From an uncultured Chryseobacterium sp. (GTDB lineage Bacteria; Bacteroidota; Bacteroidia; Flavobacteriales; Weeksellaceae), in the NCBI GenBank assembly GCA_913776245.1, contig CAJYLO010000010.1, forward strand, positions 115,082 through 179,081: 64,000 bases of DNA, in the 5' to 3' direction. The notes under the pieces are model-generated. The model did no database searches. It was given only the letters and a program-made list of their open reading frames with translations, and had not been told where the DNA came from. A program made the position numbers and the translations under genes. Below are positions 1 to 9,360 of this stretch, piece after piece; positions within the stretch are counted from its first letter, which is position 1, and every line of letters begins with the position of its first letter.

Positions 1-201
1 TTTCTGATCCTTCCCGTAATCTCCGTCTTTCACAGGATGATTATAGTGGGTTTTGAAAAAAGCGATTACCGGCATATCCGGATTCATTTTTTTATGCTCA
101 AAATAATGTTCTACCAGTTCCGGGATTTTTAAAAGCTGATACAGTTCGGTCGTAGAAACCAAATATAAGAGAATCAGCAATATAGAAATCATTTTTTTCA
201 T
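1..201 (-). CDS. Small exported His-rich protein, partial (C-terminus beyond window)
   Basis: The ATG at 201 opens a frame that continues without a stop to base 1, giving the first 67 residues. It is clearly a paralogue of the protein at 6200-6583: both begin with a hydrophobic export segment followed by a shared STTELYQ block, an EHY.EHK block and NHPVKD/DNPVKD. Several His residues could bind metal, and the two copies bracket the RND metal-efflux genes, so a periplasmic accessory role in metal handling is an inference only. A TAATTTTG box at 207-214 sits five bases before the ATG, so the mRNA may be nearly leaderless. Function unknown. Confidence 0.8.
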   Translation of the reverse strand, partial: MKKMISILLILLYLVSTTELYQLLKIPELVEHYFEHKKMNPDMPVIAFFKTHYNHPVKDGDYGKDQK

Positions 202-206
202 CAAAT

Positions 207-214
207 CAAAATTA
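207..214 (-). promoter_or_regulatory. Bacteroidota -7 box (TAATTTTG) of the partial small protein
   Basis: Reads TAATTTTG on the minus strand, matching the TAnnTTTG consensus. It ends five bases before the ATG at 201, leaving almost no leader. The paralogue at 6583 has the same arrangement. Confidence 0.5.
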
Positions 215-360
215 TAAAATCTCCCATTAAGAATGATTTTAAATTGATTACACACATAACGCAAAAGTCATTGTTAAATTATCATAATTAATGTTTTAAA
301 CAACAATTATAAATGACTGTTGCTTTTAACAATTGAACCAGGTGGGATGAAGTTATTCCG

Positions 361-1500
361 TTATTCCTCTTCTTCCGTATTCTTCAGCTTCATCAGAAGC
401 GTATAAGCATTTTTGGTTACGATCTTTTTATTCTTGAAATCATCAAAATTGAGAATCTGAATAAAACCATTTTCAGTTTCTCCTAAGGTAACCGGTGTTA
501 AACGGTACGTCTGCTTTTTAACCTCAACGAACACAAAATCTTTGCCCTCAAAATTCACAATGCTTTCTTCCGGAACTGTATTAGAAAAAGAGGTATTGGT
601 TTCAATTTCGGCATTCATATACATTCCAGGAACCAAGGTTTGATCATATTTATCGAAGTGACAGTGAACTTCTGCCAAACCACCCTGACTGATATCTTTG
701 CTGATAAGAAGAATTTCGCCGTAATATTTTTTGCCCGGATCTGCATTCGTATATGCTGCAAAACGCTGTCCTTTTTTCAGGTTTTCCAGGTCTTTTTCGT
801 ACACTTTAAGATTCAGGTGGATATCATCCGGATTGATGAGCTCAAAAAGTACATCCGAAGGATTTACATATTTGCCGATATTCACATTCACTTTGCTTAC
901 AAATCCGTTGATGGAGCTGTATACCGGAACGCTTTTCGTAATGCTTCCCGATTTTAAAGATTCCGGATTGATATTGATGAGTCTGAGCTGCTGCGCCAAT
1001 GAATTCATCAGAATTCTCTGGCTGTTCATTTCAGACTGAGCGAGCTGCATCGCTTTGTCGCTGCTTGCCTGACTTTGGTTCAGGGTTTTCTGACGGTTGT
1101 AATCCAGTTCTGCAAAATGTGCTTTGGATTTTGCCATTAAATAATCCTGCTGAAGCTGAATGAATTGCGGATTTTCGATCACGGCAATGACCTGACCTCT
1201 GGAAACCGGCATTCCCGGAAGAAGATTGCTGGATTTCAGATAGCCGCCAAGCGGAATGCTTACGGAAACCAGATTTTGCGGCGGAACATCGATCATTCCG
1301 TTTAATTTCAGGGTCGAAGCAATATTCTGTAATGAAAGCGTTGTTGTTTCTATCGGTGCATTTCTAAGCTGAGCATCGGTTAAAGTCACTACATTTTCGT
1401 CTTTCGGGAGGCTTTTTTCCTGCTTTGGAGCTTCTTCTTTTTTACACTGAATGAATACAAAAAAGATGATTAATAAGGTATATATTGAAATTGATTTCAT
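361..1500 (-). CDS. RND efflux periplasmic adaptor (CzcB/CusB type), lipoprotein
   Basis: Membrane fusion protein of a tripartite heavy-metal efflux pump, bridging the inner-membrane RND pump and the outer-membrane channel. A lipobox ending FIQC puts the lipidated Cys at residue 19, so the mature protein is anchored facing the periplasm. The lipoyl/barrel-sandwich half (PLGGYLKSSNLLPG, GQVIAVIENP) precedes a short helical hairpin (about 115-175), then the second lipoyl half (VYSSINGFVSKVNVNIGKYV) and beta-barrel domains. Length (379 aa) is normal. It is the last gene of the pump operon, four bases after the TolC-family gene. Metal specificity cannot be read from the adaptor. Confidence 0.93.
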   Translation of the reverse strand: MKSISIYTLLIIFFVFIQCKKEEAPKQEKSLPKDENVVTLTDAQLRNAPIETTTLSLQNIASTLKLNGMIDVPPQNLVSVSIPLGGYLKSSNLLPGMPVSRGQVIAVIENPQFIQLQQDYLMAKSKAHFAELDYNRQKTLNQSQASSDKAMQLAQSEMNSQRILMNSLAQQLRLININPESLKSGSITKSVPVYSSINGFVSKVNVNIGKYVNPSDVLFELINPDDIHLNLKVYEKDLENLKKGQRFAAYTNADPGKKYYGEILLISKDISQGGLAEVHCHFDKYDQTLVPGMYMNAEIETNTSFSNTVPEESIVNFEGKDFVFVEVKKQTYRLTPVTLGETENGFIQILNFDDFKNKKIVTKNAYTLLMKLKNTEEEE

Positions 1501-1504
1501 TTTT

Positions 1505-2731
1505 TTACGGATTTAAAGTAAGGTATTCCAGTTCAATGGCGCTTTGGTTAAGTTTCCAGACTGCATCGGTGTAATTGTTTTTAAGCTGTACTGCCTGATT
1601 CACGAGGATCACAAATTCAAGGTAATTGATTTCGCCACCGATAAACTGTCTTTTTGCCGTTTCGGTAATGACATCTGCATTTTTCAGGTCGGAACTTTCA
1701 TATTTTGAAACAATTTCCACGTTGGACTGATAGATTTCTCTGGCTTTTTTAAGCTGATTCTGAAGGTTAAATTCTGCATTTTTCAGCTCATTTTCAGCAA
1801 CTGACTGCGCAACTTTTGCAGCTTCAATTCTCGCTTTCTGACCTCCTGTAAATATGGGAAGTGAAACACCGGCCTGAACCGAATGAAACTGAGGCGTCGC
1901 ATTATATAGTTTATCATCCGGACCTAATCCTTTAAAACTGTTCAGATTGTACGCCAATTGCAGACCGGGAAGCATTTTCGCTTTTTCCAGTGCGATCTGT
2001 TCTGCAGAAATATTTTTCTGCTGTTCCCAGATTTTCAGCAAAGGATGATCCGCCAGCTTTTCATTTAAAGAATTGGCAAACGATTTTGAATCTTCGGGAA
2101 TAAAATCGGTTTCCGTATTCAAAAGCCAGTGAAACTGCATCTTTAAAACGGCTAATTCCTGCTGCAATTGTTTTAACTGAATTTCTATCGCCGATTTCTG
2201 GCTGGAAGCGGTTGTTTTTTCAAGAATATTGCTCTCTCCTGCTTTCAGTCTGAGGTTCGCTTTGTCTGAAAAGTCGGTGTACAGTTTCAGGATTTCATTC
2301 AGCAGTTTTTCTTTTTCCTTCCAGTACAGAATGTTGTAAAAGGTAAGACTGACTGCCTTTTTAAGTTCATATTCTTTCAGGGAAACATTCAGCAGGGATT
2401 TCTTCCATTCTTCGGTGTATACATTTTTCTGTTTTTTATACACTGTCGGAAAAGCAATGTTTTGGGAAACGCCAAATTTCATATCGTTGTACGCACTGTT
2501 GATCTGTCCGTAATCGAACGTTACACCAGTCTGCGGAATATCATTAGCCGATTTTATCAAAGCTTTGGAATATTCCGATTTCAGCTTTTCGTTTTTAAGA
2601 TTTCTGTTGTTTTCCAGTGCGGTATTGATCGCCGTCTGAAGATTGATTGACGTTTGCGCCTGCAGTCCAAATCCTGCAAAGCTGAATAGCAAAATGAATA
2701 CAGCCGTTATATTTTTGTGATTATTTTTCAT
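1505..2731 (-). CDS. TolC-family outer membrane efflux protein (CzcC/CusC type)
   Basis: Outer-membrane channel of the same metal-efflux complex. The first ~25 residues form a cleavable signal peptide ending in LQAQ, followed by two long coiled-coil repeats of the OEP family with alternating polar helices (LEKTTASSQKSAIEIQLKQL and a matching segment near the C-terminus). At 408 aa it has the usual length for this family. It lies between the pump and adaptor genes with gaps of 48 and 4 bases, so the three are probably one transcript in the order pump-channel-adaptor. Confidence 0.92.
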   Translation of the reverse strand: MKNNHKNITAVFILLFSFAGFGLQAQTSINLQTAINTALENNRNLKNEKLKSEYSKALIKSANDIPQTGVTFDYGQINSAYNDMKFGVSQNIAFPTVYKKQKNVYTEEWKKSLLNVSLKEYELKKAVSLTFYNILYWKEKEKLLNEILKLYTDFSDKANLRLKAGESNILEKTTASSQKSAIEIQLKQLQQELAVLKMQFHWLLNTETDFIPEDSKSFANSLNEKLADHPLLKIWEQQKNISAEQIALEKAKMLPGLQLAYNLNSFKGLGPDDKLYNATPQFHSVQAGVSLPIFTGGQKARIEAAKVAQSVAENELKNAEFNLQNQLKKAREIYQSNVEIVSKYESSDLKNADVITETAKRQFIGGEINYLEFVILVNQAVQLKNNYTDAVWKLNQSAIELEYLTLNP

Positions 2732-2779
2732 ATGTAGATATTTATTGTTTTTTAAAGGTCATATGTAATCGCGTTTTAT

Positions 2780-5700
2780 TCATAGGCGTTTACGTTTTCC
2801 AAATGATGGCGATTTCATTTTAAATCCTTTTTCAATGGTTACATAAAGAAGCGGCAGTACAAAAAGCGTAAGGAAAGTTGCCACCATCAGACCTCCGATC
2901 ACCACGGTTGCCAACGGACGCTGAACTTCCGCTCCGGCTCCGTTGCTGAGAGCCATCGGAATAAATCCTAAAGATGCCACGAAAGCCGTCATTAGAACCG
3001 GACGAAGTCTGGATTCTCCGCCATCAATTACAATTCTTACGATATTCCGGATTCCGCTTTTGTATAATCTGTTGAATTCTGAGATGAGAACGATTCCATT
3101 GAGAACTGCGACTCCGAAAAGGGCGATGAACCCAACGCCTGCACTGATGCTGAAAGGCATTCCTCTCAAAGCCAGAAGAAATACGCCGCCAATGATTGAC
3201 AGTGGAATTGCGGTGTAAATCAGCAGACTTTCTTTCACCGAACCGAATGCTAAGAACAACATCACAAAAATAAGCGCCAAAGCAACCGGAACGGCAATCA
3301 TCAGACGTTGTTTTGCATTGTTCAGGTTTTCAAAAGAACCGCCGTAAGTCATATAATAACCTGTCGGAAGTTTCATCTCTTTGTTCACTTTGGTCTGAAG
3401 TTCTTCCACGATGCTCTGAACGTCTCTTCCTTTGATGTTGAATCCAACGACAATTCTGCGTTGTGCATTTTCTCTCTGAATCTGATTCGGACCGTTTTTC
3501 ACTTCAACTTTTGCAAGCTGGGAAAGCGGAATCTGGTTTCCGAAAGGAGTCGGAACCAGCAGATTTTTAATATCATCCACATTCTTACGAACTTTGGAAT
3601 CGAGACGAACAACCATATCGAAACGTTTTTCGCCTTCGAAAACGAGACCTGTACTCTGCCCTGCGAATGCAGCATTCACAATCCGGTTAATGTCGGAAAT
3701 GGATAAATGATATTGTGCAATAACAGGACGGTTGTATTCTATGGTTACCTGCGGCATTCCTGCAATCGGCTCGATGTAAAGATTTTGCGCTCCGTCTACA
3801 GTTTCAATAATTTTCCCGAGTTTTTGAGCATTTTGGGAAAGAACGTCCAGATCATCACCGAAAATCTTCACCACGACATCCTGTCTTGCTCCCGTCATCA
3901 GTTCATTGAAACGCATCTGCACCGGAAACTGGAAACTGACCGTCACTCCGGGAACATCCTGTAGTTCTTTGCTCATTTTATCTGCCAGTTCAGGGAATGT
4001 GGACGCAGAAGTCCATTCTTTTTTATCTTTCAGAATCACCATTAAATCGGCGGCATCCATCGGCATCGGATCTGTAGGAACTTCGCCGCTTCCGATCTTT
4101 GTCACGACTTTTTGTACTTCGGGAAATCTCGATTTTAGAATGTGAGCGGCTTTTTGTGTACTTTCAATAGTTGTGGTAAGATTGCTTCCCGGCAAAACTC
4201 TTGTTTCCACTGCAAAATCTCCTTCTTCAAGGGAAGGAATAAACTCTCCTCCCATTCTGCTGAGAATGAAAATTGCCAAGAAAAAAAGTACAGCCACGAT
4301 GGAGAATACCATTTTCGGAACTCTTAAAATTTTAAGCAATGTTTTCAGATAAATTTTCTCTACTTTTTTCATCATCCGGTCGGATAAATTCGGCTTTGAG
4401 CTTCTTTTTCTCAATAGCAAAGAACTCATCATCGGAATGTAGGTTAACGACAATAAAAATGCGCCTAATAAAGCGAAAGCGACAGTTTGTGCCATCGGTT
4501 TGAACATTTTTCCTTCAATTCCCTGTAAGGTAAGGATCGGAAGATATACGATCAGGATGATGATCTGACCGAAGACTGCACTTTTCATCATTTTTCCGGC
4601 CGAATCGGTAACAATGGTATCCATTTCTTCTTTTCCAACGGAGAATATTTTTTTGAATTTTGAATTATGGCTGAACTGATGCAGAACAGATTCTACAATA
4701 ATCACTGCACCATCGATTATCAGACCAAAATCCAGTGCACCGAGACTCATCAGGTTTCCGCTGACTCCGAAAAGATTCATCATACAGATGGCAAAAAGCA
4801 TTGCGAGCGGAATTACGGAAGCCACAAGCAATCCTGCGCGTACATTTCCGAGGAACAGAACCAGTACAAAAACAACAATCAATGCGCCTTCTGTAAGATT
4901 TTTCTCTACTGTTCCGATGGCGTTGTTTACCATTTTGGTACGATCCAGGAAGGGTTCTATTACCACTCCTTTCGGAAGGGTTTTCTGAATCTGTGCGATT
5001 TTTTCTTTTACGTTTTTAATGACCTGGTTGCTGTTTTCGCCTTTCAGCATCATCACCACTGCTCCGGAAACTTCTCCCTGATCGTTGAATGTCATTGCAC
5101 CGTATCTTGTGGCAAAGCTGGTTTTCACCTCTGCAACGTCTCTTATGAACAATGGAATTTCATTGGTTTTGGAAGCGATCGCTATATTTTTGATATCTTC
5201 GATATTTCCGATCAGACCTTCGCTTCGGATGTATAAAACGGTAGGACCTTTTTCGATATAAGCTCCTCCTGTGTTCTGGTTATTGGTGTTTAAAGCATCG
5301 AAAACATCGTTGATGGTGATTCCGTAAGCATTTAATCTGTCGGGATTGACGGCAATTTCGTATTGTTTCAGTTTTCCTCCGAAACTGCTGACTTCGGCAA
5401 CGCCTTTTACACCGAGAAGCTGCCTTCTCACGATCCAGTCCTGAATGGTACGAAGTTCTGTAATATCGTATTTTTTCTCGTAGCCTTTTTCGGGACGAAC
5501 CACATACTGGAAAATCTCGCCTAAACCTGTGGAAATAGGACCTAATTCGGGAGTTCCTATTCCCTGCGGAATCTGGGTCTGAACCTGCTGAAGCCGTTCT
5601 GCAACCTGCTGTCTTGCCCAGTAAATATCTACATCATCCTCGAAAACGATGGTAACGAGCGATAAACCAAACCGTGAAAAACTGCGGATTTCTTTTAATC

Positions 5701-5932
5701 CTGAAATGTTATTATTTGCCTGTTCTATGGGAAATGTCACTAATCTTTCGATGTCTGTTGCTCCAAATGAAGGGGCAATGGTGATGACCTGAACCTGATT
5801 GTTGGTGATATCCGGAACGGCGTCTATCGGAAGTTTGGTGACCTGATAGGAACCAATGCCTATCAATCCCAAAATCAACAGCGCAATGATGAGCTTGTTC
5901 TTTACAGAAAACTCAATAATTTTTGTAAGCAT
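2780..5932 (-). CDS. CzcA-type heavy metal efflux RND pump
   Basis: Inner-membrane proton-driven pump of the HME-RND family (1050 aa, full length). Twelve transmembrane helices are arranged as TM1, a large periplasmic loop, TM2-6, then the same again. In TM4 the sequence LDFGLIIDGAVIIVES carries Asp401, Asp407 and Glu414, matching the Asp/Asp/Glu proton-relay set of CzcA-like pumps. CusA-type Cu/Ag pumps have a different TM4, so Co/Zn/Cd/Ni is more likely than Cu/Ag; that is an inference from family knowledge. It heads the pump-channel-adaptor gene set. The 267 bases upstream hold a hairpin repeat and no obvious -7 box. Confidence 0.94.
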   Translation of the reverse strand: MLTKIIEFSVKNKLIIALLILGLIGIGSYQVTKLPIDAVPDITNNQVQVITIAPSFGATDIERLVTFPIEQANNNISGLKEIRSFSRFGLSLVTIVFEDDVDIYWARQQVAERLQQVQTQIPQGIGTPELGPISTGLGEIFQYVVRPEKGYEKKYDITELRTIQDWIVRRQLLGVKGVAEVSSFGGKLKQYEIAVNPDRLNAYGITINDVFDALNTNNQNTGGAYIEKGPTVLYIRSEGLIGNIEDIKNIAIASKTNEIPLFIRDVAEVKTSFATRYGAMTFNDQGEVSGAVVMMLKGENSNQVIKNVKEKIAQIQKTLPKGVVIEPFLDRTKMVNNAIGTVEKNLTEGALIVVFVLVLFLGNVRAGLLVASVIPLAMLFAICMMNLFGVSGNLMSLGALDFGLIIDGAVIIVESVLHQFSHNSKFKKIFSVGKEEMDTIVTDSAGKMMKSAVFGQIIILIVYLPILTLQGIEGKMFKPMAQTVAFALLGAFLLSLTYIPMMSSLLLRKRSSKPNLSDRMMKKVEKIYLKTLLKILRVPKMVFSIVAVLFFLAIFILSRMGGEFIPSLEEGDFAVETRVLPGSNLTTTIESTQKAAHILKSRFPEVQKVVTKIGSGEVPTDPMPMDAADLMVILKDKKEWTSASTFPELADKMSKELQDVPGVTVSFQFPVQMRFNELMTGARQDVVVKIFGDDLDVLSQNAQKLGKIIETVDGAQNLYIEPIAGMPQVTIEYNRPVIAQYHLSISDINRIVNAAFAGQSTGLVFEGEKRFDMVVRLDSKVRKNVDDIKNLLVPTPFGNQIPLSQLAKVEVKNGPNQIQRENAQRRIVVGFNIKGRDVQSIVEELQTKVNKEMKLPTGYYMTYGGSFENLNNAKQRLMIAVPVALALIFVMLFLAFGSVKESLLIYTAIPLSIIGGVFLLALRGMPFSISAGVGFIALFGVAVLNGIVLISEFNRLYKSGIRNIVRIVIDGGESRLRPVLMTAFVASLGFIPMALSNGAGAEVQRPLATVVIGGLMVATFLTLFVLPLLYVTIEKGFKMKSPSFGKRKRL

Positions 5933-6021
5933 AATGTTTTGTTGAGCTTATTATGAATAAATAAGGTAATGGTCTGATACCAATTAATGCCTGTTTTAAG
6001 CACTGGAATTTATACTGGTTT

Positions 6022-6118
6022 GCAGCCCGACCTGAGTGGAGCTCTTTTGTAATTTTTCTATTGAAAAAGCGTTGGCAAAATTACAAAAAGCGGGAACGGA
6101 GGGCGGATCAAGCTGCCC
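6022..6118 (+). repeat. Hairpin repeat family A, copy 1
   Basis: Outer arms match copies at 43655, 47503 and 59784: it opens GCAGCCCGACCTGAGTGGAG and closes CGGGAACGGAGGGCGGATC followed by AAGCTGCC. The inner part is a perfect 12-bp stem, TTTTGTAATTTT (6045-6056) with AAAATTACAAAA (6077-6088), not shared with the other copies. Outer GCAGC and GCTGC are also complementary. It lies between the small protein gene and the pump gene. Confidence 0.75.
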
Positions 6119-6199
6119 AAATAAAAAAAAATGTATAAAAATTTACCAATAAGTATCAGAAATCTCCAAAGTGATATTTGAGAGGAATTCAGAAAAAAA

Positions 6200-6583
6200 T
6201 CAACAAGATTTTGGTGGCTGCCAGATGGAATTCAGAATATCTTTATTGTAAAAGATGCTTTTGTAAAAAGTCTGTTTGGACTTAATAATGGGATTGGAAT
6301 CTTTATCGGAAAACTGAAAAGTAAAAGGTGTTACAGGAGTACACACTACCACCAAATGCGCTGCGTGTGATGCAAACGGAAGCTGCTGGTCTTTGGTATA
6401 ATCTGAATCTTTTACCGGATTATCATAATGGATTTTAAAGAATGAACCGATGGTAAGTTCAGGATTCTGTTCTTTATGTTCCAAGTAATGTTCTATAAGA
6501 ACAGGAATTTTTAAAAACTGATACAGCTCGGTTGTAGAAACCAAGTATAAACTAAGTAATAGTATCGAGATCAGTTTTTTCAC
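6200..6583 (-). CDS. Small exported His-rich protein, paralogue of the one at 1-201
   Basis: 127 aa. The N-terminal hydrophobic stretch (residues 4-18) looks like an export signal, and the rest is soluble with scattered His (HYLEHK, KIHY, SHAAHL) and one terminal Cys. It is read in the same direction as the RND operon, 267 bases upstream of the pump gene. Its paralogue lies just after the adaptor gene, so the pump operon is bracketed by two related genes. The start codon is GTG at 6583, with a TATTTTTG box (6588-6595) directly before it. I do not recognise the family; periplasmic metal binding or sensing is a guess from context. Confidence 0.8.
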   Translation of the reverse strand: MKKLISILLLSLYLVSTTELYQFLKIPVLIEHYLEHKEQNPELTIGSFFKIHYDNPVKDSDYTKDQQLPFASHAAHLVVVCTPVTPFTFQFSDKDSNPIIKSKQTFYKSIFYNKDILNSIWQPPKSC

Positions 6584-6587
6584 GATA

Positions 6588-6595
6588 CAAAAATA
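6588..6595 (-). promoter_or_regulatory. -7 box (TATTTTTG) directly before the GTG start at 6583
   Basis: TAnnTTTG match ending five bases before the start codon, implying a transcript with little or no leader. Confidence 0.5.
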
Positions 6596-6647
6596 TAAAA
6601 TATTTCATTAAAATCAATATATAAGCAAAAAAAGTTAACAAAATTTT

Positions 6648-8081
6648 TCATTTACCTTTAGCAAGCTTTCTCACCATTCCTTTAAAAATAATTCCGTGAA
6701 ACGGCAACACAGAATACCAATATAATCTTCCGGTTAAACCGTGAGGCCGGAAAACAGCCTTCTGCCAGAGCTTTCCTTTGTATACTTTAAACATCAGCCA
6801 CGCTTCTCCGGGAAGCTTCATTTCGGCAAAGAGAATCAGTTTTCCTTCCTCTTTGCTGGCATACAAAACACGCCAGAAATCCAAAGCATCGCCTTCGTGA
6901 AGCTTCGCCGGGTGTGTTCTTCCTCGTCTTAAACCAGGTCCGCCAACGAGTAAATCCATAAATCCGCGAACTTTCCAGAGACTTTGCCCGTACCATCCGT
7001 TGGTCCCTCCTAAAGAGAAAATACGGTCAAGACATTTGTCTCGGTCATCATATTCTGCAGTCCGTAAATCTACAAAACAGCCATATTTTGGAACATCAAG
7101 ATAGTCTTTCAGGCTGGAATCGCTTCTGCTGCTTATAAAACTGTCTTTCCAGCTCGAAGCAATTTCATTATCCTGAATTTTAGCCAGCGTCCTTCTTAAC
7201 GCGGTATCATAAGAAAACGGCTGAATTCCGGTTATCTGTTTGATTTCCGCAAGGCTTTCCGGTCTGCAGATCACTTCAATCTTCATACTTCCGACCAACG
7301 CAGAAGCTAAATTATAGGATGTGGAAGTAATAAAATACAGCCAGTACGAAGACAGTTTCGGAGTCATAACAGGAACTGTGAAAATTTTTCTTTTCAGGCC
7401 TCTTATTTTGGCAAACTCCAAAAGCATTTCTTTGTATGTCAAAACATCATCACAACCGATATCAAAATTTTTGTTATAAGTTTTTTCTTTGAATAATGTA
7501 AAAATCAGGAAATCGAGGACATTGGCAATTCCTATTGGCTGGCATCTGGTGTGAAGCCATTTCGGAGCAACCATTACCGGCAATTTTTCTACCAGATCCC
7601 TGATGATTTCAAAAGAAGCACTTCCTGAACCAATGATAATTCCCGCTCTTAAGACTGTTGCCGGAACATTACATTTCATCAGGATTTTTTCAACTTCAAA
7701 TCTTGAGCTTAAATGTTGTGATAATTCTTTTTCGTTAGCCAAACCTGAAAGATAAATAATGTGCCTGCATTCCGTTTTCTCAATAAAATCAGAAAAATTA
7801 ACAGCACACTGCCTTTCGATTTCTGCATAATCATTACTATTGCTCATTGAATGCATCAGGTAATACGCTCCGGAAATGTCTTTCGGAATATTTTCGAGCG
7901 TTTCGGGTTTCAGAAAATCCACTTCCACCACTTCAATCTGTGCATCATCAACATCGACACTTTTGGAAAATCGGTTTTTATCCCTGCAACAGCAAATTAC
8001 CTGATAGCCTTGAGCTGCGATTACGTTAATCATTCGTTTCCCGATATATCCGGTGGCTCCGGTAAGCAGAATTTTTTTCAT
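6648..8081 (-). CDS. SDR-type NAD(P)-binding protein with C-terminal DUF2867 domain
   Basis: 477 aa in two parts. Residues 1-290 form an atypical short-chain dehydrogenase fold starting MKKILLTGATGYIGKR, with the GxxGxxG dinucleotide motif and YLSG/AGIIIGSGS segments like NmrA/YbjT-type proteins. Residues ~310-477 are a DUF2867-like domain (GGTNGWYG, GGPGLRRGRTHP, GEAWLMFKVYKG, WYSVLPFHGIIF). This fusion is widespread and usually annotated as SDR oxidoreductase/DUF2867; the substrate is unknown. The length is normal for the fusion. It is probably transcribed alone. Confidence 0.87.
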   Translation of the reverse strand: MKKILLTGATGYIGKRMINVIAAQGYQVICCCRDKNRFSKSVDVDDAQIEVVEVDFLKPETLENIPKDISGAYYLMHSMSNSNDYAEIERQCAVNFSDFIEKTECRHIIYLSGLANEKELSQHLSSRFEVEKILMKCNVPATVLRAGIIIGSGSASFEIIRDLVEKLPVMVAPKWLHTRCQPIGIANVLDFLIFTLFKEKTYNKNFDIGCDDVLTYKEMLLEFAKIRGLKRKIFTVPVMTPKLSSYWLYFITSTSYNLASALVGSMKIEVICRPESLAEIKQITGIQPFSYDTALRRTLAKIQDNEIASSWKDSFISSRSDSSLKDYLDVPKYGCFVDLRTAEYDDRDKCLDRIFSLGGTNGWYGQSLWKVRGFMDLLVGGPGLRRGRTHPAKLHEGDALDFWRVLYASKEEGKLILFAEMKLPGEAWLMFKVYKGKLWQKAVFRPHGLTGRLYWYSVLPFHGIIFKGMVRKLAKGK

Positions 8082-8210
8082 AAAATTTTATTCATTAGCC
8101 TGTTCAACTAATGAGAAAATTATACCTTTTCCAAAGATCTCCGAAAATAAATCCGAAAATTTGGTAAAAGACTGCTGACAAAACTCAATAGATTATTGAC
8201 TTTTAATAAT

Positions 8211-8414
8211 TTATGATTTAATTTTAGAAAGATCTACGCCTAATTTTGTAAATTCCGTTTCGCCTTTTTCTGTTATATAAAAATCCTTATCTTCAGGGGT
8301 TTCTTTTGCAAGCCAGCCTTTTGCAATGAATTGCTCCAGTAATAAGTTTCCTAATTTACCACCTATATGCTCGTAGCATAATTTGGCTGGTTTTTTTCCA
8401 GATAATCTACTCAT
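8211..8414 (-). CDS. Small protein resembling the C-terminal domain of an ArsR-family regulator
   Basis: 67 aa. The order CYEHIGGKLGNLLLEQFIAKGW, then a short loop, then YITEKGETEFTKLG resembles the C-terminal part of long ArsR-family regulators (CYDHLAGKLG ... LT..G), but the N-terminal winged-helix DNA-binding part is missing. It could be a genuine stand-alone domain or the remnant of a longer regulator. Upstream sequence (8415-8460) shows no in-frame continuation that I can support. The family match is from memory and would need a profile search. Confidence 0.68.
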   Translation of the reverse strand: MSRLSGKKPAKLCYEHIGGKLGNLLLEQFIAKGWLAKETPEDKDFYITEKGETEFTKLGVDLSKIKS

Positions 8415-8462
8415 ATATTATTTTTTTAGATGATGAAAGGTTTTTATTTTTTGAAAATATGT

Positions 8463-9044
8463 CTACGGCTTGCTGATTCTTCTTCTCAGCCGGCTCAGGC
8501 TCTCTGCAGTCAATCCCAGGTAAGACGCTATTATTTTAAGCGGAGTATGCTGAAAAATCTCCGGGCGCCTGTTTATAAGTTTCAGATAACGTTCTTTCGG
8601 GCTGAGCGTCAAAAGATCAATCTGCTCCTGCTGTTTTCGGAGAAACAAAATCTCAGAAATGGCCTTTCCTATCCTCAGGCCTTTTTCATTCAAGGAATAG
8701 AGATCATGAAGATCGGGATGGCTAACCGACCATATCATACAGTCTTCCAGAGCCTGTGTCCTGATACCGGAAGGCTGTTGATTCAGAAATGAAAGATAAT
8801 CACTCATAAAGCTCTTTTCATAGATAAGATTAATACAGACATCCTTATGTCCATTCCAGACAAAAAGACCTACAGAACCTGTTACAATAATATTCAGATA
8901 TTTTTCGATCTCAGCATAATCTTTTATGGTTTCATTTTTATTAAATGTCCTTATTATTACTTTTTCAGCAAATCGTTCCCAGATTTTAGCTTCTGCTTTA
9001 TAAAATGGGGAAAAGACATCTTGTATTTCTTGAGGCGTTGGCAT
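8463..9044 (-). CDS. Crp/Fnr-family transcriptional regulator
   Basis: 193 aa: an N-terminal cyclic-nucleotide-binding-like beta roll (ETIKDYAEIEKYLNIIVTGSVGLFV) and a C-terminal helix-turn-helix (LKIIASYLGLTAESLSRLRRRI). This short form is very common in flavobacteria. The canonical cAMP phosphate-binding Arg/Ser pocket is not evident, so a ligand cannot be inferred. It is divergent from the two-component genes at 9361, with a 316-base spacer. Confidence 0.88.
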   Translation of the reverse strand: MPTPQEIQDVFSPFYKAEAKIWERFAEKVIIRTFNKNETIKDYAEIEKYLNIIVTGSVGLFVWNGHKDVCINLIYEKSFMSDYLSFLNQQPSGIRTQALEDCMIWSVSHPDLHDLYSLNEKGLRIGKAISEILFLRKQQEQIDLLTLSPKERYLKLINRRPEIFQHTPLKIIASYLGLTAESLSRLRRRISKP

Positions 9045-9360
9045 TACTTACATTTATGATAGTACAGCTTACTGAACTTATAAACGAAAATAATAAAATA
9101 ATCTGATGACAAGCTATTTTTCAGGTAAGAACAATGTGAATCTTTATAGACTCTACTCCAAATAATTTATGCATTTTGCATGTCTTCAATAGGTATTTAT
9201 AACCATAAATAAAATGGCTTTATGATTATTGAACAGGAATTGGCAGCCACGTATTTTTGTTGTCAGAACTACGCAGTTTTTGATTTTCTGAATTAGATAA
9301 TTGGAAGTAAAAAACAATTATGGATGAAAAATTATAATATATTTGTGAAAACTAAAAAAA
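9045..9360. other. Gene-free divergent spacer
   Basis: AT-rich spacer between the Crp-like gene and the histidine kinase gene. It holds a TATTTTTG box at 9252-9259 (+), another TATATTTG at 9338-9345 (+) and a small palindrome ATGCATTTTGCAT near 9171-9183. No ORF or RNA gene that I can support. Confidence 0.5.
9338..9345 (+). promoter_or_regulatory. -7 box (TATATTTG) before the histidine kinase
   Basis: Matches TAnnTTTG and ends 15 bases before the proposed TTG start at 9361. No good -33 TTG at standard spacing. Confidence 0.4.

Noticed and set aside
4667..5236. Open frame of 189 codons antisense to the RND pump gene
   Set aside because: Cys/His/Tyr-rich translation typical of the reverse strand of a real gene; no domain, no start context.
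8430..8792. Open frame antisense to the Crp-like gene
   Set aside because: Fully overlapped by a well-supported regulator gene; no recognisable product.
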